A stretch of 64,000 nt of DNA from JACDAE01 sp963717195 (GTDB lineage: Bacteria > Chloroflexota > Ktedonobacteria > Ktedonobacterales > Ktedonobacteraceae): NCBI GenBank assembly GCA_963717195.1, contig CAVQVR010000010.1:248001-312000 (forward strand). The letters run 5' to 3'. Made by a program: the position numbers and the translations under genes. Below, one piece after another: positions 1-8,867 of this stretch; the first letter of the stretch is position 1; each line of letters begins with the position of its first letter. The notes beneath the pieces were generated by a model, which was not told the DNA's origin, searched no databases, and was given only the letters and a program-made list of their open reading frames with translations.

Positions 1-2
1 CC

Positions 3-1211
3 GGCTGGGAGATCTGGCCTTACCTTAGCGCTGGAGCCAGTATCCATATCCCCGACGAAAACACGCGTGTTACGCCACTTGCATTGCGGGACTGGTTACT
101 AAATAACAGAATCACAATCTCGTTTGTGCCAACTGCGCTGGCGGAAAGCATGATATCTCAGGAATGGCCTGAGACGACTTCTCTACGCTACCTGCTTACG
201 GGAGCTGACACGCTTCATCGTTACCCGGCACCTTCTCTGCCGTTCGCGCTGGTTAACAACTATGGCCCGACGGAGGCAACGGTCGTCGCTACCTATGGGC
301 ACGTTCCACCAACCCCGAAAGCAGAGAACGCGCCAACAATCGGTCGCCCGATAGACAACACCCAGATTTATATTCTGGACGAGCAATTACAACAGGTTCC
401 CATCGGCACACCTGGCGAGCTCTATATTGGAGGTGCTGGCCTGGCCCGTGGCTATCTCAATCGCCCGCAGTTGACCGCCGAGCGCTTCATCCGCCATCCG
501 TTCAGTGACGAATCGGAAGCTCGCCTCTACAAAACAGGTGACCGCGCACGCTTCCTCGCCGATGGACAGATAGCATTTATGGGGCGCACAGATCATCAGA
601 TCAAAATACGCGGCTATCGCATCGAACCAGGCGAAGTCATAGCAGCACTCAACGACCATCCTACCATCCAGGCGAGTACGGTGGTCGCCTGTGAAGATAT
701 CCATGGCGACAACCGACTGGTTGCCTATATCGTGAGGCTCCCTGGTGCAGAGGTGACTGCAAGTTCCTTACGAAATAAGCTACAACAGCAGTTGCCTGAC
801 TATATGATACCAGCAACGTTTGTGCCACTCGACGCATTGCCGCTTACACTGAATGGCAAGATAGATCGCGCCGCGCTACCGCTGCCAGATGAAACAAACA
901 CGTTGCGAGACGGTACCATCATTGCGCCAACCACTATTACCGAACGGCGGTTAGTCGAGATCGTCACGCCACTTTTAGGACTCGCACAAATTGGCATAGA
1001 CGATAACTTCTTCTTGCTCGGTGGGCACTCATTGTTGGGAACGCAGATGATCGCACGCGTAGCAGAAACATTCGGCGTTAATCTCCTGCTACGCTCCCTG
1101 TTTGAAGCCCCGACCATACGGCAACTGGCTACCGAGGTAGAACGCCTCGTATTCGTCAAGATCGAGACAATGAATGAAGAAGAGATCTTGCACTTGCTAG
1201 AACAAGGATAG
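3..1211 (+). CDS. Nonribosomal peptide synthetase, C-terminal part (A-PCP), 5' end outside window
   Basis: The reading frame is open from the window edge, so only the second half of the last module is present. It reads in order: the adenylation core (NNYGPTE near nt 255, GELYIGGAGLARGYL near 415, YKTGDRARF near 525, GRTDHQIKIRGYRIEPGE near 580, NGKIDRAAL near 855), then a carrier domain with the phosphopantetheine serine in GGHSLLG near nt 1020. The protein ends about 40 residues after the carrier domain, with no thioesterase or reductase domain, so release must depend on another protein or the chain continues elsewhere. The adenylation domain activates an amino acid as its AMP ester and loads it on the carrier thiol; the specificity-pocket residues are only partly in the window, so the substrate cannot be named. 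A P450 follows 50 bp downstream and is probably co-transcribed. Confidence 0.93.
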   Translation, partial: GWEIWPYLSAGASIHIPDENTRVTPLALRDWLLNNRITISFVPTALAESMISQEWPETTSLRYLLTGADTLHRYPAPSLPFALVNNYGPTEATVVATYGHVPPTPKAENAPTIGRPIDNTQIYILDEQLQQVPIGTPGELYIGGAGLARGYLNRPQLTAERFIRHPFSDESEARLYKTGDRARFLADGQIAFMGRTDHQIKIRGYRIEPGEVIAALNDHPTIQASTVVACEDIHGDNRLVAYIVRLPGAEVTASSLRNKLQQQLPDYMIPATFVPLDALPLTLNGKIDRAALPLPDETNTLRDGTIIAPTTITERRLVEIVTPLLGLAQIGIDDNFFLLGGHSLLGTQMIARVAETFGVNLLLRSLFEAPTIRQLATEVERLVFVKIETMNEEEILHLLEQG

Positions 1212-1261
1212 AGTCTCTCTCTTCCAGTGCCTGGTTTTCTGTAACCTGGAGGTACAGCACT

Positions 1262-2506
1262 ATGACCATACATACGAACTCGTCAGCCGCAACAGGCAAA
1301 AAAGAGACGCCTTTGAGCCTTTACCATCTGCTTGATCCAGAGGTTCTCGCCAATCCCTATCCGTTATATCACCGGCTCCGCAGCGAAGACCCGGTGCACT
1401 GGGACCCTTTTCTCCATGCATGGGTAGTGACACGTTATGCCGACGTGGTAACTGTGTTTCAAAAGTTCTCGGCTAACCGCACACCTACTCCTGAGCAATT
1501 GGAGTTGCTAGGTCTGGCGGCATTGAAACCACTTGCGCAGGTAATGGTGCGCCAGATGCTCTTCCTGGACCCTCCGGCTCACGGACGTGTGCGTGGCCTG
1601 GCCTCCAAAGCCTTTACACCTCGCAGGGTCGAGGTCTTACGTTCCCATATTCAGGATATTACCGACGGTCTGTTAAATGCTATACAGGACACAGGCGAGA
1701 TGGATATACTTGCAAATCTTGCCGTTCCCTTGCCCGCTATTGTTACTGCCGAATTGCTAGGCATGCCTACTTCTGATTGGAAACAATTGACAAAATGGTC
1801 ATCAGACTTCGCCCAGATACTCGGCAATTTTCAGCACAATCCTGATAGCGCTTCGGTTGTAATACGTAGCCTGGAAGAAATGATCCTTTACTTCCGCAAT
1901 CTGCTTGAGGACCACCGTGCGCATCCTCGCGATGATCTTATAAGCGCATTCATAGATGCCGAAACTAATGGAGACCGCCTGACAGAAGAAGAGATTATCG
2001 CCAACACGATTGTGACCATGGTTGGTGGTCAGGAGACCACTACCAATCTGATTGGCAATGGCCTCCTTTCCCTGTTGCGCCATCCAGATCAAATGGAGAA
2101 GATTCAATCTAATCCTTCTCTGACTCCCTCTGCCGTCGAAGAGTTATTGCGCTTTGAAAGTCCCAGCCAGCATACTGCTCGCCTGGCACCTGAGGATGGA
2201 GAACTTGGAGGGAAAAAGATTCGCAAGCGCCAGGCGGTTATCGTCGTAATGGGAGCAGCCAATCGCGACCCGGAACGTTTTCTTGATCCAGACCGACTTG
2301 ACATCTGCCGTGCCGATAACCGGCATGTTGCCTTTGCATGGGCCAGTCATTTCTGCTTCGGCGCTCCATTAGCGCGGATTGAGGGTCAGATCGCCTTCGA
2401 GACTGTATTGCGGCGCATGCCTGATCTAAAGATGGGACCTGGGCCAGTGAGCTGGCGAGAAAATATGGGCTTGCGCGGCTTGAAGGCACTGCCAGTTCGC
2501 TTTTAA
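1262..2506 (+). CDS. Cytochrome P450
   Basis: A 414-residue soluble bacterial class I P450 in size. It has the I-helix oxygen-activation motif GGQETTT (about residues 253-259), the K-helix ExxR (near 293-296) and the haem-thiolate loop around Cys365 followed by GAPLAR. The loop reads FAWASHFCFG, so the usual glycine three residues before the histidine position pattern (FxxGxHxC) is alanine, a mild deviation. The start ATG has GGAGG about nine bases upstream. Position directly after an NRPS A-PCP module suggests that it oxidises the carrier-bound amino acid or the finished peptide; this is inference. No ferredoxin or reductase gene is nearby, so electrons would come from proteins encoded elsewhere. 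Confidence 0.95.
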   Translation: MTIHTNSSAATGKKETPLSLYHLLDPEVLANPYPLYHRLRSEDPVHWDPFLHAWVVTRYADVVTVFQKFSANRTPTPEQLELLGLAALKPLAQVMVRQMLFLDPPAHGRVRGLASKAFTPRRVEVLRSHIQDITDGLLNAIQDTGEMDILANLAVPLPAIVTAELLGMPTSDWKQLTKWSSDFAQILGNFQHNPDSASVVIRSLEEMILYFRNLLEDHRAHPRDDLISAFIDAETNGDRLTEEEIIANTIVTMVGGQETTTNLIGNGLLSLLRHPDQMEKIQSNPSLTPSAVEELLRFESPSQHTARLAPEDGELGGKKIRKRQAVIVVMGAANRDPERFLDPDRLDICRADNRHVAFAWASHFCFGAPLARIEGQIAFETVLRRMPDLKMGPGPVSWRENMGLRGLKALPVRF

Positions 2507-2522
2507 TGTTCTCAGGAGATAT

Positions 2523-2645
2523 GGGCTTGTTCCACTTCGTTGCACCACGCCCTTACCATAGCATAGCACGTACGAGATGTACAATACGTCAAACGAGAGG
2601 ATGAGCCAATGGTAAGGGCGCGGTGCAACGAAGTGGAACAAGCCC
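2523..2645. repeat. Inverted repeat, 37-nt arms, MITE-like
   Basis: Arms 2523-2559 and 2609-2645 are reverse complements at 36 of 37 positions and enclose a 49-nt centre. The element fills the gap after the P450 gene. It could fold as a long hairpin and act as a terminator, but there is no T tract, and its size suggests a non-autonomous mobile repeat. Confidence 0.85.
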
Positions 2646-2720
2646 GCCTCCCCACTCTGAAGAACACGTCGATTAGCCCTTATTTGCAAACAATTCACAA
2701 AAATTGATTATGGAGAAAAT

Positions 2721-3827
2721 ATGAAACCAACATTTAAAATTCTTATTCTTATTCTTATCCTGACACTTCTCTTCTTCATCGCCTTTTCAGCCTTTTTCAC
2801 ACGCACTGAAACATCCCTTACAGCCATAAAAGTAACAAAAGATGTAAAAGTAACAGAAAACGTTAAATCACTTAATAAACTCGACAAAACTCATATTTCG
2901 GGAGGTTTTAGCATAGATACCCCAGAGGAAGCAACGCAAGCTGCCAGGGATGGTGTTCAAGTCGTGTTTCAATATGGACAACCCCCCACTGAAAACGATG
3001 AACTGGGAAAAAAGCTTCAGTCATTACATATGAAGGTCATAGATGGGTACATTTCAAGTTATCTCTATTACTACGAATGTCATCGTACGCATACCGTTAA
3101 ACCTCCCCCTCCATGGGATACTAACCCATGTACAACTGATTCTCATCCAGAACTCAATAGCGAAAATGCGCTCCTGGCAAACATTGCTCATCATTTGCAG
3201 CAAGTGAAGAATAATCCTCTTATTATAGGATACTGGACACTTGATGACTGGGTTTCCTGGGATGCAGGAAGTGCGCAACCACTTCTCATACAGATTCATC
3301 ATCTTATCCAGCAATATACTCCAGGTCGTCCAGCTATTTGCGGGTTTGGAGGAAGCATGGAACTGCAGCAAGGATATGGATGGGACGATTGGATTGCTGA
3401 TAATTTTTCTCCTCAGGGATGTGATGAGGTGGGCTTGTATGTCTATGCTTCTTCACTACCCAATAGCACACCGGCTGCATCACCAGACGACTACGATTGG
3501 TCTATGTCACAATTACTTCCCGCCATGCTTGCCAGTTTACAGCAAAGAGGCTGGGATATTGCAAAAGAGCCGCTCATCGGCATAGGACAGGCTTTTGGAG
3601 GACCAAAAGCCCATACAGATAGTTATTGGGTAACGCCAGGAGCAAAAGATATTGAAGCACAAAGTAGAAGCTTTTGCGAACATGGCGCAACAGAACTTGC
3701 TTTTTATAGCTGGGATGACCCGGCGTATGGCCCAAACACGCAATCACCAATGAATAATACCACGATAGACGTGGGAATCCAGAATGGCATAGCCGCATGT
3801 AAACAGTATTGGAGCAAATATCTATAA
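2721..3827 (+). CDS. Secreted or membrane-anchored protein of unknown function, possibly TIM-barrel hydrolase-like
   Basis: 368 residues. A hydrophobic stretch at about residues 6-28 is a signal anchor or uncleaved signal peptide, followed by a Lys/Val-rich linker. The rest looks like an alpha/beta barrel: an early GGFSIDTPEEA segment, VQVVFQYG, then IIGYWTLDDW and ICGFGG. The YWTLDDW strand resembles segments in putative extracellular glycoside-hydrolase-like proteins, but no family can be assigned with certainty. GGAG lies just upstream of the ATG. The gene stands alone: the P450 lies upstream beyond the inverted repeat, and the downstream regulator is convergent. Codon use is more AT-rich than that of its neighbours. 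Confidence 0.75.
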   Translation: MKPTFKILILILILTLLFFIAFSAFFTRTETSLTAIKVTKDVKVTENVKSLNKLDKTHISGGFSIDTPEEATQAARDGVQVVFQYGQPPTENDELGKKLQSLHMKVIDGYISSYLYYYECHRTHTVKPPPPWDTNPCTTDSHPELNSENALLANIAHHLQQVKNNPLIIGYWTLDDWVSWDAGSAQPLLIQIHHLIQQYTPGRPAICGFGGSMELQQGYGWDDWIADNFSPQGCDEVGLYVYASSLPNSTPAASPDDYDWSMSQLLPAMLASLQQRGWDIAKEPLIGIGQAFGGPKAHTDSYWVTPGAKDIEAQSRSFCEHGATELAFYSWDDPAYGPNTQSPMNNTTIDVGIQNGIAACKQYWSKYL

Positions 3828-3904
3828 CATAAACTTATATCCCTAATTAACGGGTATAAGAATCATTATGACAAAATGCTATATCTTATGTAGCACTCCA
3901 CAAA

Positions 3905-4918
3905 TTAAGAGCGGCTCGACTCCCTCACAATCAGTTCCGGCTGGTACACGATATGCTTGTGCTGATGAGAGGTGGGATAATTTGCCTCGTCGAGCAGCAA
4001 TTCGGTAGCCATGCGTCCGAGTTCATATTTTGGTTGTCGAATCGAAGTGAGCGGCGTAACAAGAACACTCGCAAATTCAACATCGTCGTAGCCCACCAGA
4101 GCCATATCGCCAGGGATAGAGGCCCCATGCTTGATGAGCTTCCTCATTAATCCAAGTGCGAGAAGATCATTCGCGCAGAAAGCAGCAGTCGGCTTCATCG
4201 TGGCACTCAAGAGCTTCTCCATGCTCTCCTCACCTTCCCTGACACTTTGAGTTGGTGTAGTGATATCAAGAAGAGCGCGGTCGGGATCCAGACCCCCAGC
4301 CTTCAAGGCCCGCAGCACTCCACGCCGACGATCTGCACACTGCCTGATACTGAGCGAGCCATGCACAAATGCAATGTGCTTGTGTCCTTGTTCGAGAAGA
4401 TGAGCGACAGCAAGCTCGCCACCCCGTACATCATCTACCGCAACCGAGCAAAGGTCGCTGATCCTGCTCGGGCGATCAAGTAAGACGACAGCGATACCTC
4501 GCTGTCGAAATCGCTGCAAATAACTGGCATCACTCTGTACTGGCGTTATCAGGATTCCTTGAGTACGCTGCTCCTCAAGCATATGAAGATAGTGACTTTC
4601 CTTTTCAACAGAGTCCTCGGAATTGCAAAGAATAACGACGTAACCGGCCTGATTAGCCAGATCCTCAACACCGCGTGCAACTTCTGTAAAAAAAGGATTG
4701 GTTACATCAAGTACAACCAGCCCAATGTGCTGGCTTCGCCCAGCACGCAACTGACGTGCCAATCCATTGCGAACAAAGCCAATCTCCTCGATGGCCTGCA
4801 GCACACGCCGTCGCGTCTCTTCAGCGACTATTTCAGGTCGATTGAGTACATTCGACACGGTTCCAAGCGAAACTCCTGCACGCTTCGCCACTTCCCGAAT
4901 ACTTGACATTGAACTCAT
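3905..4918 (-). CDS. LacI-family transcriptional regulator
   Basis: About 337 residues with an N-terminal LacI helix-turn-helix (SIREVAKRAGVSLGTVSNVL, hinge helix near LARQLRAG) and a periplasmic-binding-protein-like effector domain (IGLVVLDVTNPFF, then ALVGYDDVEFASVLVTPLTSI near the C-terminus). A longer frame with an ATG at 4987 exists, but it adds a non-conserved tail without a ribosome site. The ATG at 4918, or the one at 4909, matches where the family normally starts. The gene is divergent from the sugar ABC importer operon. Two TGAAAC-type palindromes lie between them, so it most likely represses that operon until its sugar binds, and may control itself. Confidence 0.93.
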   Translation of the reverse strand: MSSMSSIREVAKRAGVSLGTVSNVLNRPEIVAEETRRRVLQAIEEIGFVRNGLARQLRAGRSQHIGLVVLDVTNPFFTEVARGVEDLANQAGYVVILCNSEDSVEKESHYLHMLEEQRTQGILITPVQSDASYLQRFRQRGIAVVLLDRPSRISDLCSVAVDDVRGGELAVAHLLEQGHKHIAFVHGSLSIRQCADRRRGVLRALKAGGLDPDRALLDITTPTQSVREGEESMEKLLSATMKPTAAFCANDLLALGLMRKLIKHGASIPGDMALVGYDDVEFASVLVTPLTSIRQPKYELGRMATELLLDEANYPTSHQHKHIVYQPELIVRESSRS

Positions 4919-5066
4919 TCTCTCAACCTGTTCCACCGGCATAAGGTACGCAACCACCTCTTGATGAGCATACTCACCCAGTTTCATGCATATACTATGT
5001 CACAGAACAACAGGCGCTTCGTAGGAAGGGGGAGAAATATTTCACTCCTCCACTCCCCCAAACCTC

Positions 5067-5095
5067 TTGACAATGTGATAACGAGAATTTATACT
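5067..5095 (+). promoter_or_regulatory. Sigma-70-type promoter of the sugar ABC operon
   Basis: TTGACA (5067-5072) and TATACT (5090-5095) are separated by exactly 17 bases, close to the housekeeping consensus, and point toward the transporter genes. The predicted start near 5102 coincides with the left edge of the first operator. Confidence 0.75.
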
Positions 5096-5103
5096 TTCTC
5101 TTA

Positions 5104-5117
5104 TTGAAACGTTTCAA
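5104..5117. promoter_or_regulatory. LacI-family operator O1
   Basis: TTGAAACGTTTCAA is a perfect 14-bp palindrome with the central CG typical of LacI-family sites. It sits at the predicted transcription start, the right place for repression. Confidence 0.75.
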
Positions 5118-5233
5118 CTCTCGAAGCCTCGGTTATACCACTGAAGATACGCCTGTCAATCGTAGTGAATGCAAAAATGATTTCATTGCCCACCTCTTGC
5201 TAATTATAGAATTGAGAAATTCTCCCATTTAAT

Positions 5234-5245
5234 TGAAACATTTCA
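5234..5245. promoter_or_regulatory. LacI-family operator O2
   Basis: TGAAACATTTCA differs from the core of the first operator by one base. It lies 130 bp downstream in the same leader. Two spaced sites would permit looping or cooperative binding. Confidence 0.6.
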
Positions 5246-5312
5246 CTTATTAGCAAGTGTACTCTGTCGAGTCTGGTGCGTCAATGAGACATTCACAAGG
5301 AGAGGAGAGAAC

Positions 5313-6830
5313 GTGACGAGTCCTCCTGAACCCAGCGTTGAGCTTGTGAGCATCACCAAACAATTTGGCACCGTCCAGGTATTACGGGATGTAGACCTCA
5401 ACCTGTATCCTGGGGAAGTGCACGCTCTCGTCGGCGAAAACGGCGCGGGAAAGAGTACGCTGGTCAAAATCCTGGCTGGTATTCATCGTCCCGATGCAGG
5501 CATAATCAGAATTGGTGGCAAAGAGATTGAATTCCATAATTCTGCTCAGTCAAGAAATGCCGGTATTGCCGTCATCCACCAGGAGCCGACGCTTTTCCCT
5601 GCTTTAAATGTCGCGGAGAATGTGTATATGGGGCGTCACCCACGCGACCGCTTCAGACGCGTCAACTGGAAACATATGTACCAGGAGGTGGAACGCCTAT
5701 TTACCTCGCTTGATGTTCGACTGAACGTCTATACACCTGTGCAGGGGCTATCCGTGGCCGATCAGCAGCTTGTAGAAATCGCGAAGGCTCTCTCTCTCGA
5801 CTCGCGGGTACTGATCATGGATGAGCCAACTGCTGCTCTTTCTGCCCATGAAGTTCACGAGCTTTTCACAATTGTTAGACAACTACGCGAACGTGGAGTC
5901 GCTATTCTCTTCGTCAGTCACCGCCTGGAAGAAATATTTGAACTGGCCGAACGTGTCACTGTTCTTCGTGATGGTAAGCGCGTTTCTACTGCTCCTATAG
6001 CGGAACTGAGCACCGAAGAGATCATCCGTCAGATGGTTGGTCGCGAACTGGAAACGCTCTATCCCAGGCGTTCCGCCGCACCGGGAGAAATGGCCCTTGA
6101 CGTAAGACATCTGACGCGGAAAGGAACATTTGAGGATGTCACTTTCCAGGTTCGGCGCGGCGAGATACTTGGCTTCGCGGGGCTGGTGGGTGCTGGACGA
6201 ACCGAAGTTGCTAGAGTGATCTTCGGCATCGACCAGGCCGATAGTGGCGAGATTCACATTGGCGGAAAGCAGGTCCAGATACATTCTCCGCAGACCGCCA
6301 TGAAATATGGTATTGCCTATGTCCCAGAGGATCGCCACCAGCACGGTCTGGTTATGGATTTCAGTATTGCCAGAAACATGACCTTGCCTGTCTTGCGCCA
6401 GATGAGCCTGCTTGGACTCGTCAATCAGCAGCGTGAGCGCGAGATCGCGCAGGACTACTCCACACGGTTGCAGGTGCGCTCTGCTGGCATCGATCAACTG
6501 GTAAAAGCACTTTCAGGCGGCAACCAGCAGAAAGTAGTATTAGCGAAATGGCTAATTACGAACCCAACGGTTTTAATCCTCGATGAACCGACGCGCGGCA
6601 TAGACGTGGGTTCCAAAGCTGAAGTACATCGCATTATCTCCGAGCTTGCCTCTAAAGGGCTGGCTATTATTCTCATTTCAAGCGACCTACCAGAAGTGTT
6701 GGCAATGGCTGATCGTGTCATGGTAATGCACGAGGGGCGCGTTGCCGCTGAGTTTACCCACACCGAAGTGGACCAGGAGAAAGTTATGTTTGCAGCAACG
6801 GGGCAGGTGACGAATGACCACTACCAGTAA
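5313..6830 (+). CDS. Sugar ABC transporter, double ATP-binding subunit (RhaT/RbsA-like)
   Basis: 505 residues with two ABC cassettes, the hallmark of carbohydrate importers of the ribose/rhamnose class. Cassette 1: Walker A GENGAGKST (41-49), signature LSVADQQ (near 145), Walker B LIMDEPTAALS (near 168). Cassette 2: a degenerate P-loop GLVGAGRTE (near 290), signature LSGGNQQK (near 400) and LILDEPTRGID (near 421). A divergent second P-loop is normal in this family. The start is GTG, preceded by AAGGAGAGGAGAG. The 3' end overlaps the first permease gene by 17 bp. It powers uptake through the two membrane subunits encoded next, with the lipoprotein at the operon end capturing the sugar. Confidence 0.95.
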   Translation: MTSPPEPSVELVSITKQFGTVQVLRDVDLNLYPGEVHALVGENGAGKSTLVKILAGIHRPDAGIIRIGGKEIEFHNSAQSRNAGIAVIHQEPTLFPALNVAENVYMGRHPRDRFRRVNWKHMYQEVERLFTSLDVRLNVYTPVQGLSVADQQLVEIAKALSLDSRVLIMDEPTAALSAHEVHELFTIVRQLRERGVAILFVSHRLEEIFELAERVTVLRDGKRVSTAPIAELSTEEIIRQMVGRELETLYPRRSAAPGEMALDVRHLTRKGTFEDVTFQVRRGEILGFAGLVGAGRTEVARVIFGIDQADSGEIHIGGKQVQIHSPQTAMKYGIAYVPEDRHQHGLVMDFSIARNMTLPVLRQMSLLGLVNQQREREIAQDYSTRLQVRSAGIDQLVKALSGGNQQKVVLAKWLITNPTVLILDEPTRGIDVGSKAEVHRIISELASKGLAIILISSDLPEVLAMADRVMVMHEGRVAAEFTHTEVDQEKVMFAATGQVTNDHYQ

Positions 6831-7854
6831 TCAGGTAAAGGGAGCAGGTACTCCATCAACCGGAAGTGGGTATCGCCTTGTCGTATTTGTGAGTCGCGTG
6901 CGTGAACTGGGCTTGCTGGTCGTCCTGCTGCTGCTCGTCATCATCGTAGGAGTGCAGGTACCTCAGTTTTTCACCCTCTCCAATATGGTACAAATTTTGC
7001 TCTCCGTCTCAATTCTGGCAATCGTCGCGATAGGTGAGACGCTCGTCATCTTGACCAGGAACGTAGACCTATCAGTCGGCTCTATCGTTGGCTTCTCAGC
7101 ATTTGTTGCGGCTAACCTGTTCAAGCAGCATCCGGGTACGAACCTCTTGTTCGGTATCCTGTTGGGCTGTATCTTAGGATTGATGTTAGGGATGCTCAAC
7201 GGGCTGATCGTCTCCTGGGGACGGGTACCCGCTATCGTCGCGACGCTTGGCACGCTCTATATCTTTCGAGGTCTCGATTTCCTATACGCTGGAGGGAACC
7301 AGGTGAGTGCTTCCGATGTACCGGATAGCTTCCTTAGCCTGGCAACGACCCCTTTTCTTGGTATTCCGCTCCTCATCTGGTTCGCAGCTCTCCTCGCGCT
7401 CATTTTCGGCTACTGGTTGCATGCCTCGCGCACTGGTCGCCAGTTGTACGCCATCGGCAGCAATCCTGAAGCCGCTCGCCTTGTCGGTATACGCAGCGAC
7501 CTGCTCATTTTTGGCGCTTTTGCTATCTCGGGCGTTCTGAGCGGATTCGCTGGGGTCCTCTGGGGAGCACGTTTTGCAACGGTTGATGCAACAGCAGCCA
7601 CTGGCCTCGAACTACAGGTGGTAGCGGCTGTAGTAGTAGGTGGAGTAAATATTTTCGGCGGATCGGGAGGGATTCTCGGTGCCATGCTCGGCGCGATTGT
7701 CCTGGCAACGATTGACAACTCGCTCTCCTTCTTGCGCGTATCACAGTTCTGGCTCCAGGCCATCGACGGAGCCGCCATCCTGATCGCAGTCACGCTCGAT
7801 GCTCTTATCACACGCTGGGTCCAGCGCTTGCTCATCACACGGAGGCAACGATGA
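6814..7854 (+). CDS. Sugar ABC transporter permease 1 (RhaP/RbsC-like)
   Basis: 346 residues, strongly hydrophobic, with about eight to ten membrane segments and the BPD_transp_2 pattern: GETLVILTRNVDLSVGSIVG near residue 75, GRVPAIVATLGTLYIFRG near 140 and NIFGGSGG near 280. The Asp-Leu-Ser-Val-Gly element is diagnostic of the ribose/xylose/rhamnose permeases. Translation is coupled at both ends: the start lies inside the ATPase gene, and the stop forms an ATGA overlap with the next permease. AGGTGA precedes the ATG. Confidence 0.94.
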   Translation: MTTTSNQVKGAGTPSTGSGYRLVVFVSRVRELGLLVVLLLLVIIVGVQVPQFFTLSNMVQILLSVSILAIVAIGETLVILTRNVDLSVGSIVGFSAFVAANLFKQHPGTNLLFGILLGCILGLMLGMLNGLIVSWGRVPAIVATLGTLYIFRGLDFLYAGGNQVSASDVPDSFLSLATTPFLGIPLLIWFAALLALIFGYWLHASRTGRQLYAIGSNPEAARLVGIRSDLLIFGAFAISGVLSGFAGVLWGARFATVDATAATGLELQVVAAVVVGGVNIFGGSGGILGAMLGAIVLATIDNSLSFLRVSQFWLQAIDGAAILIAVTLDALITRWVQRLLITRRQR

Positions 7855-8853
7855 AACAGCTACGCAAACTGTTGAGTTCGTGGTCGTGGGAAGCGCTGCT
7901 GGTCGTGTTATTGTTGCTAACCTTTGTCCTGGGAAATTCGCTTTCCCCTTACTTTTTCACACCATTCAACTTCTCTCTTATGGTAGAAAGCTTCATGGAA
8001 ATTGCCCTCATGTCACTTTCTATGACGCTGATTATCATCGCGGGTGAGATTGATCTTTCCGTTGCTTCTATACTCGGCCTGGCCAGTGTCATGATGGGTA
8101 TCACCTGGAGTGCGGGTTTGCCTCTCTGGCTGGACATCGTTATCGCACTGGCTACTGGTGGGGTGGCGGGCCTCTTCAATGGGCTACTCGTTACCCGTCT
8201 GGGCTTACCCTCCCTGGTGGTGACATTAGGCACACTGGCTCTGTATCGCGGATTGGATTACGTCATTCTAGGAAGTCAGGCCGTCAGGTAATTTTCCCGC
8301 TGCCTACACCAACTTCGGGATCGGTGATATCCCAGGTACACTGATCCCCTGGACACTGGTCATGTTTGTCATTTTAGCGCTTATTTGTATCGTTGTGCTT
8401 CATCGCAGTTGGATAGGGAGACAGATTTACGCCATCGGGAATAACAAAGAAGCTGCACGCTTCTCTGGTATTCGCGTGCATCGTGTAAAACTCTGGCTCT
8501 TTGTCCTTTCCGGCCTGCTATCCGCGTTGGCCGGTATCGTGTTCACTGCCAGGATTTCGAGCGCTCGCGCCGACAATGCCGTAGGTTTTGAACTGTTCGT
8601 AGTGACAGTTGTGTTACTGGGAGGAGTGAATATCTTCGGCGGGCAGGGAAGCCTGGTAGGCGTTATTCTTGCACTATTCGTGGTGGGAGGTTTGCGCGAT
8701 GCATTGGGTCTGGCGAATGTCAGCGGAGATGTGCAAAACATCGTTGTTGGGATGCTCCTGATCTTTTCAGTCCTGGGACCGAACGTCGTTCAACGTATTC
8801 GAACAGTGATATCCCGCAGGCATCCAGCCACGGGAAGCTCAAAAAGAGTGTAA
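7851..8853 (+). pseudogene. Sugar ABC transporter permease 2 (RhaQ-like), frameshifted
   Basis: The N-terminal part (EIDLSVASILGLASV, GLPSLVVTLGTLALYRGLDYVI) runs in one frame to a TAA at 8289. The C-terminal part (NFPAAYTNFGIGDIPG, then IGNNKEAARFSGI and GGVNIFGGQGS) continues in the next frame. Together they make a normal permease of about 333 residues. The frame changes between 8272 and 8288 and is explained by one extra base. Start: GGAGG upstream and an ATGA overlap with permease 1. If the indel is real, the heteromeric importer lacks one membrane subunit; if it is a sequence error, the operon is complete. The rest of the gene shows no decay, which favours error or very recent damage. 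Confidence 0.85.
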
Positions 8854-8867
8854 AGGATGATCAGACA

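Noticed and set aside
8272..8288. Programmed ribosomal frameshift in the second permease
   Set aside because: No slippery heptamer or downstream pseudoknot is evident, and the family does not use recoding; an indel is simpler.
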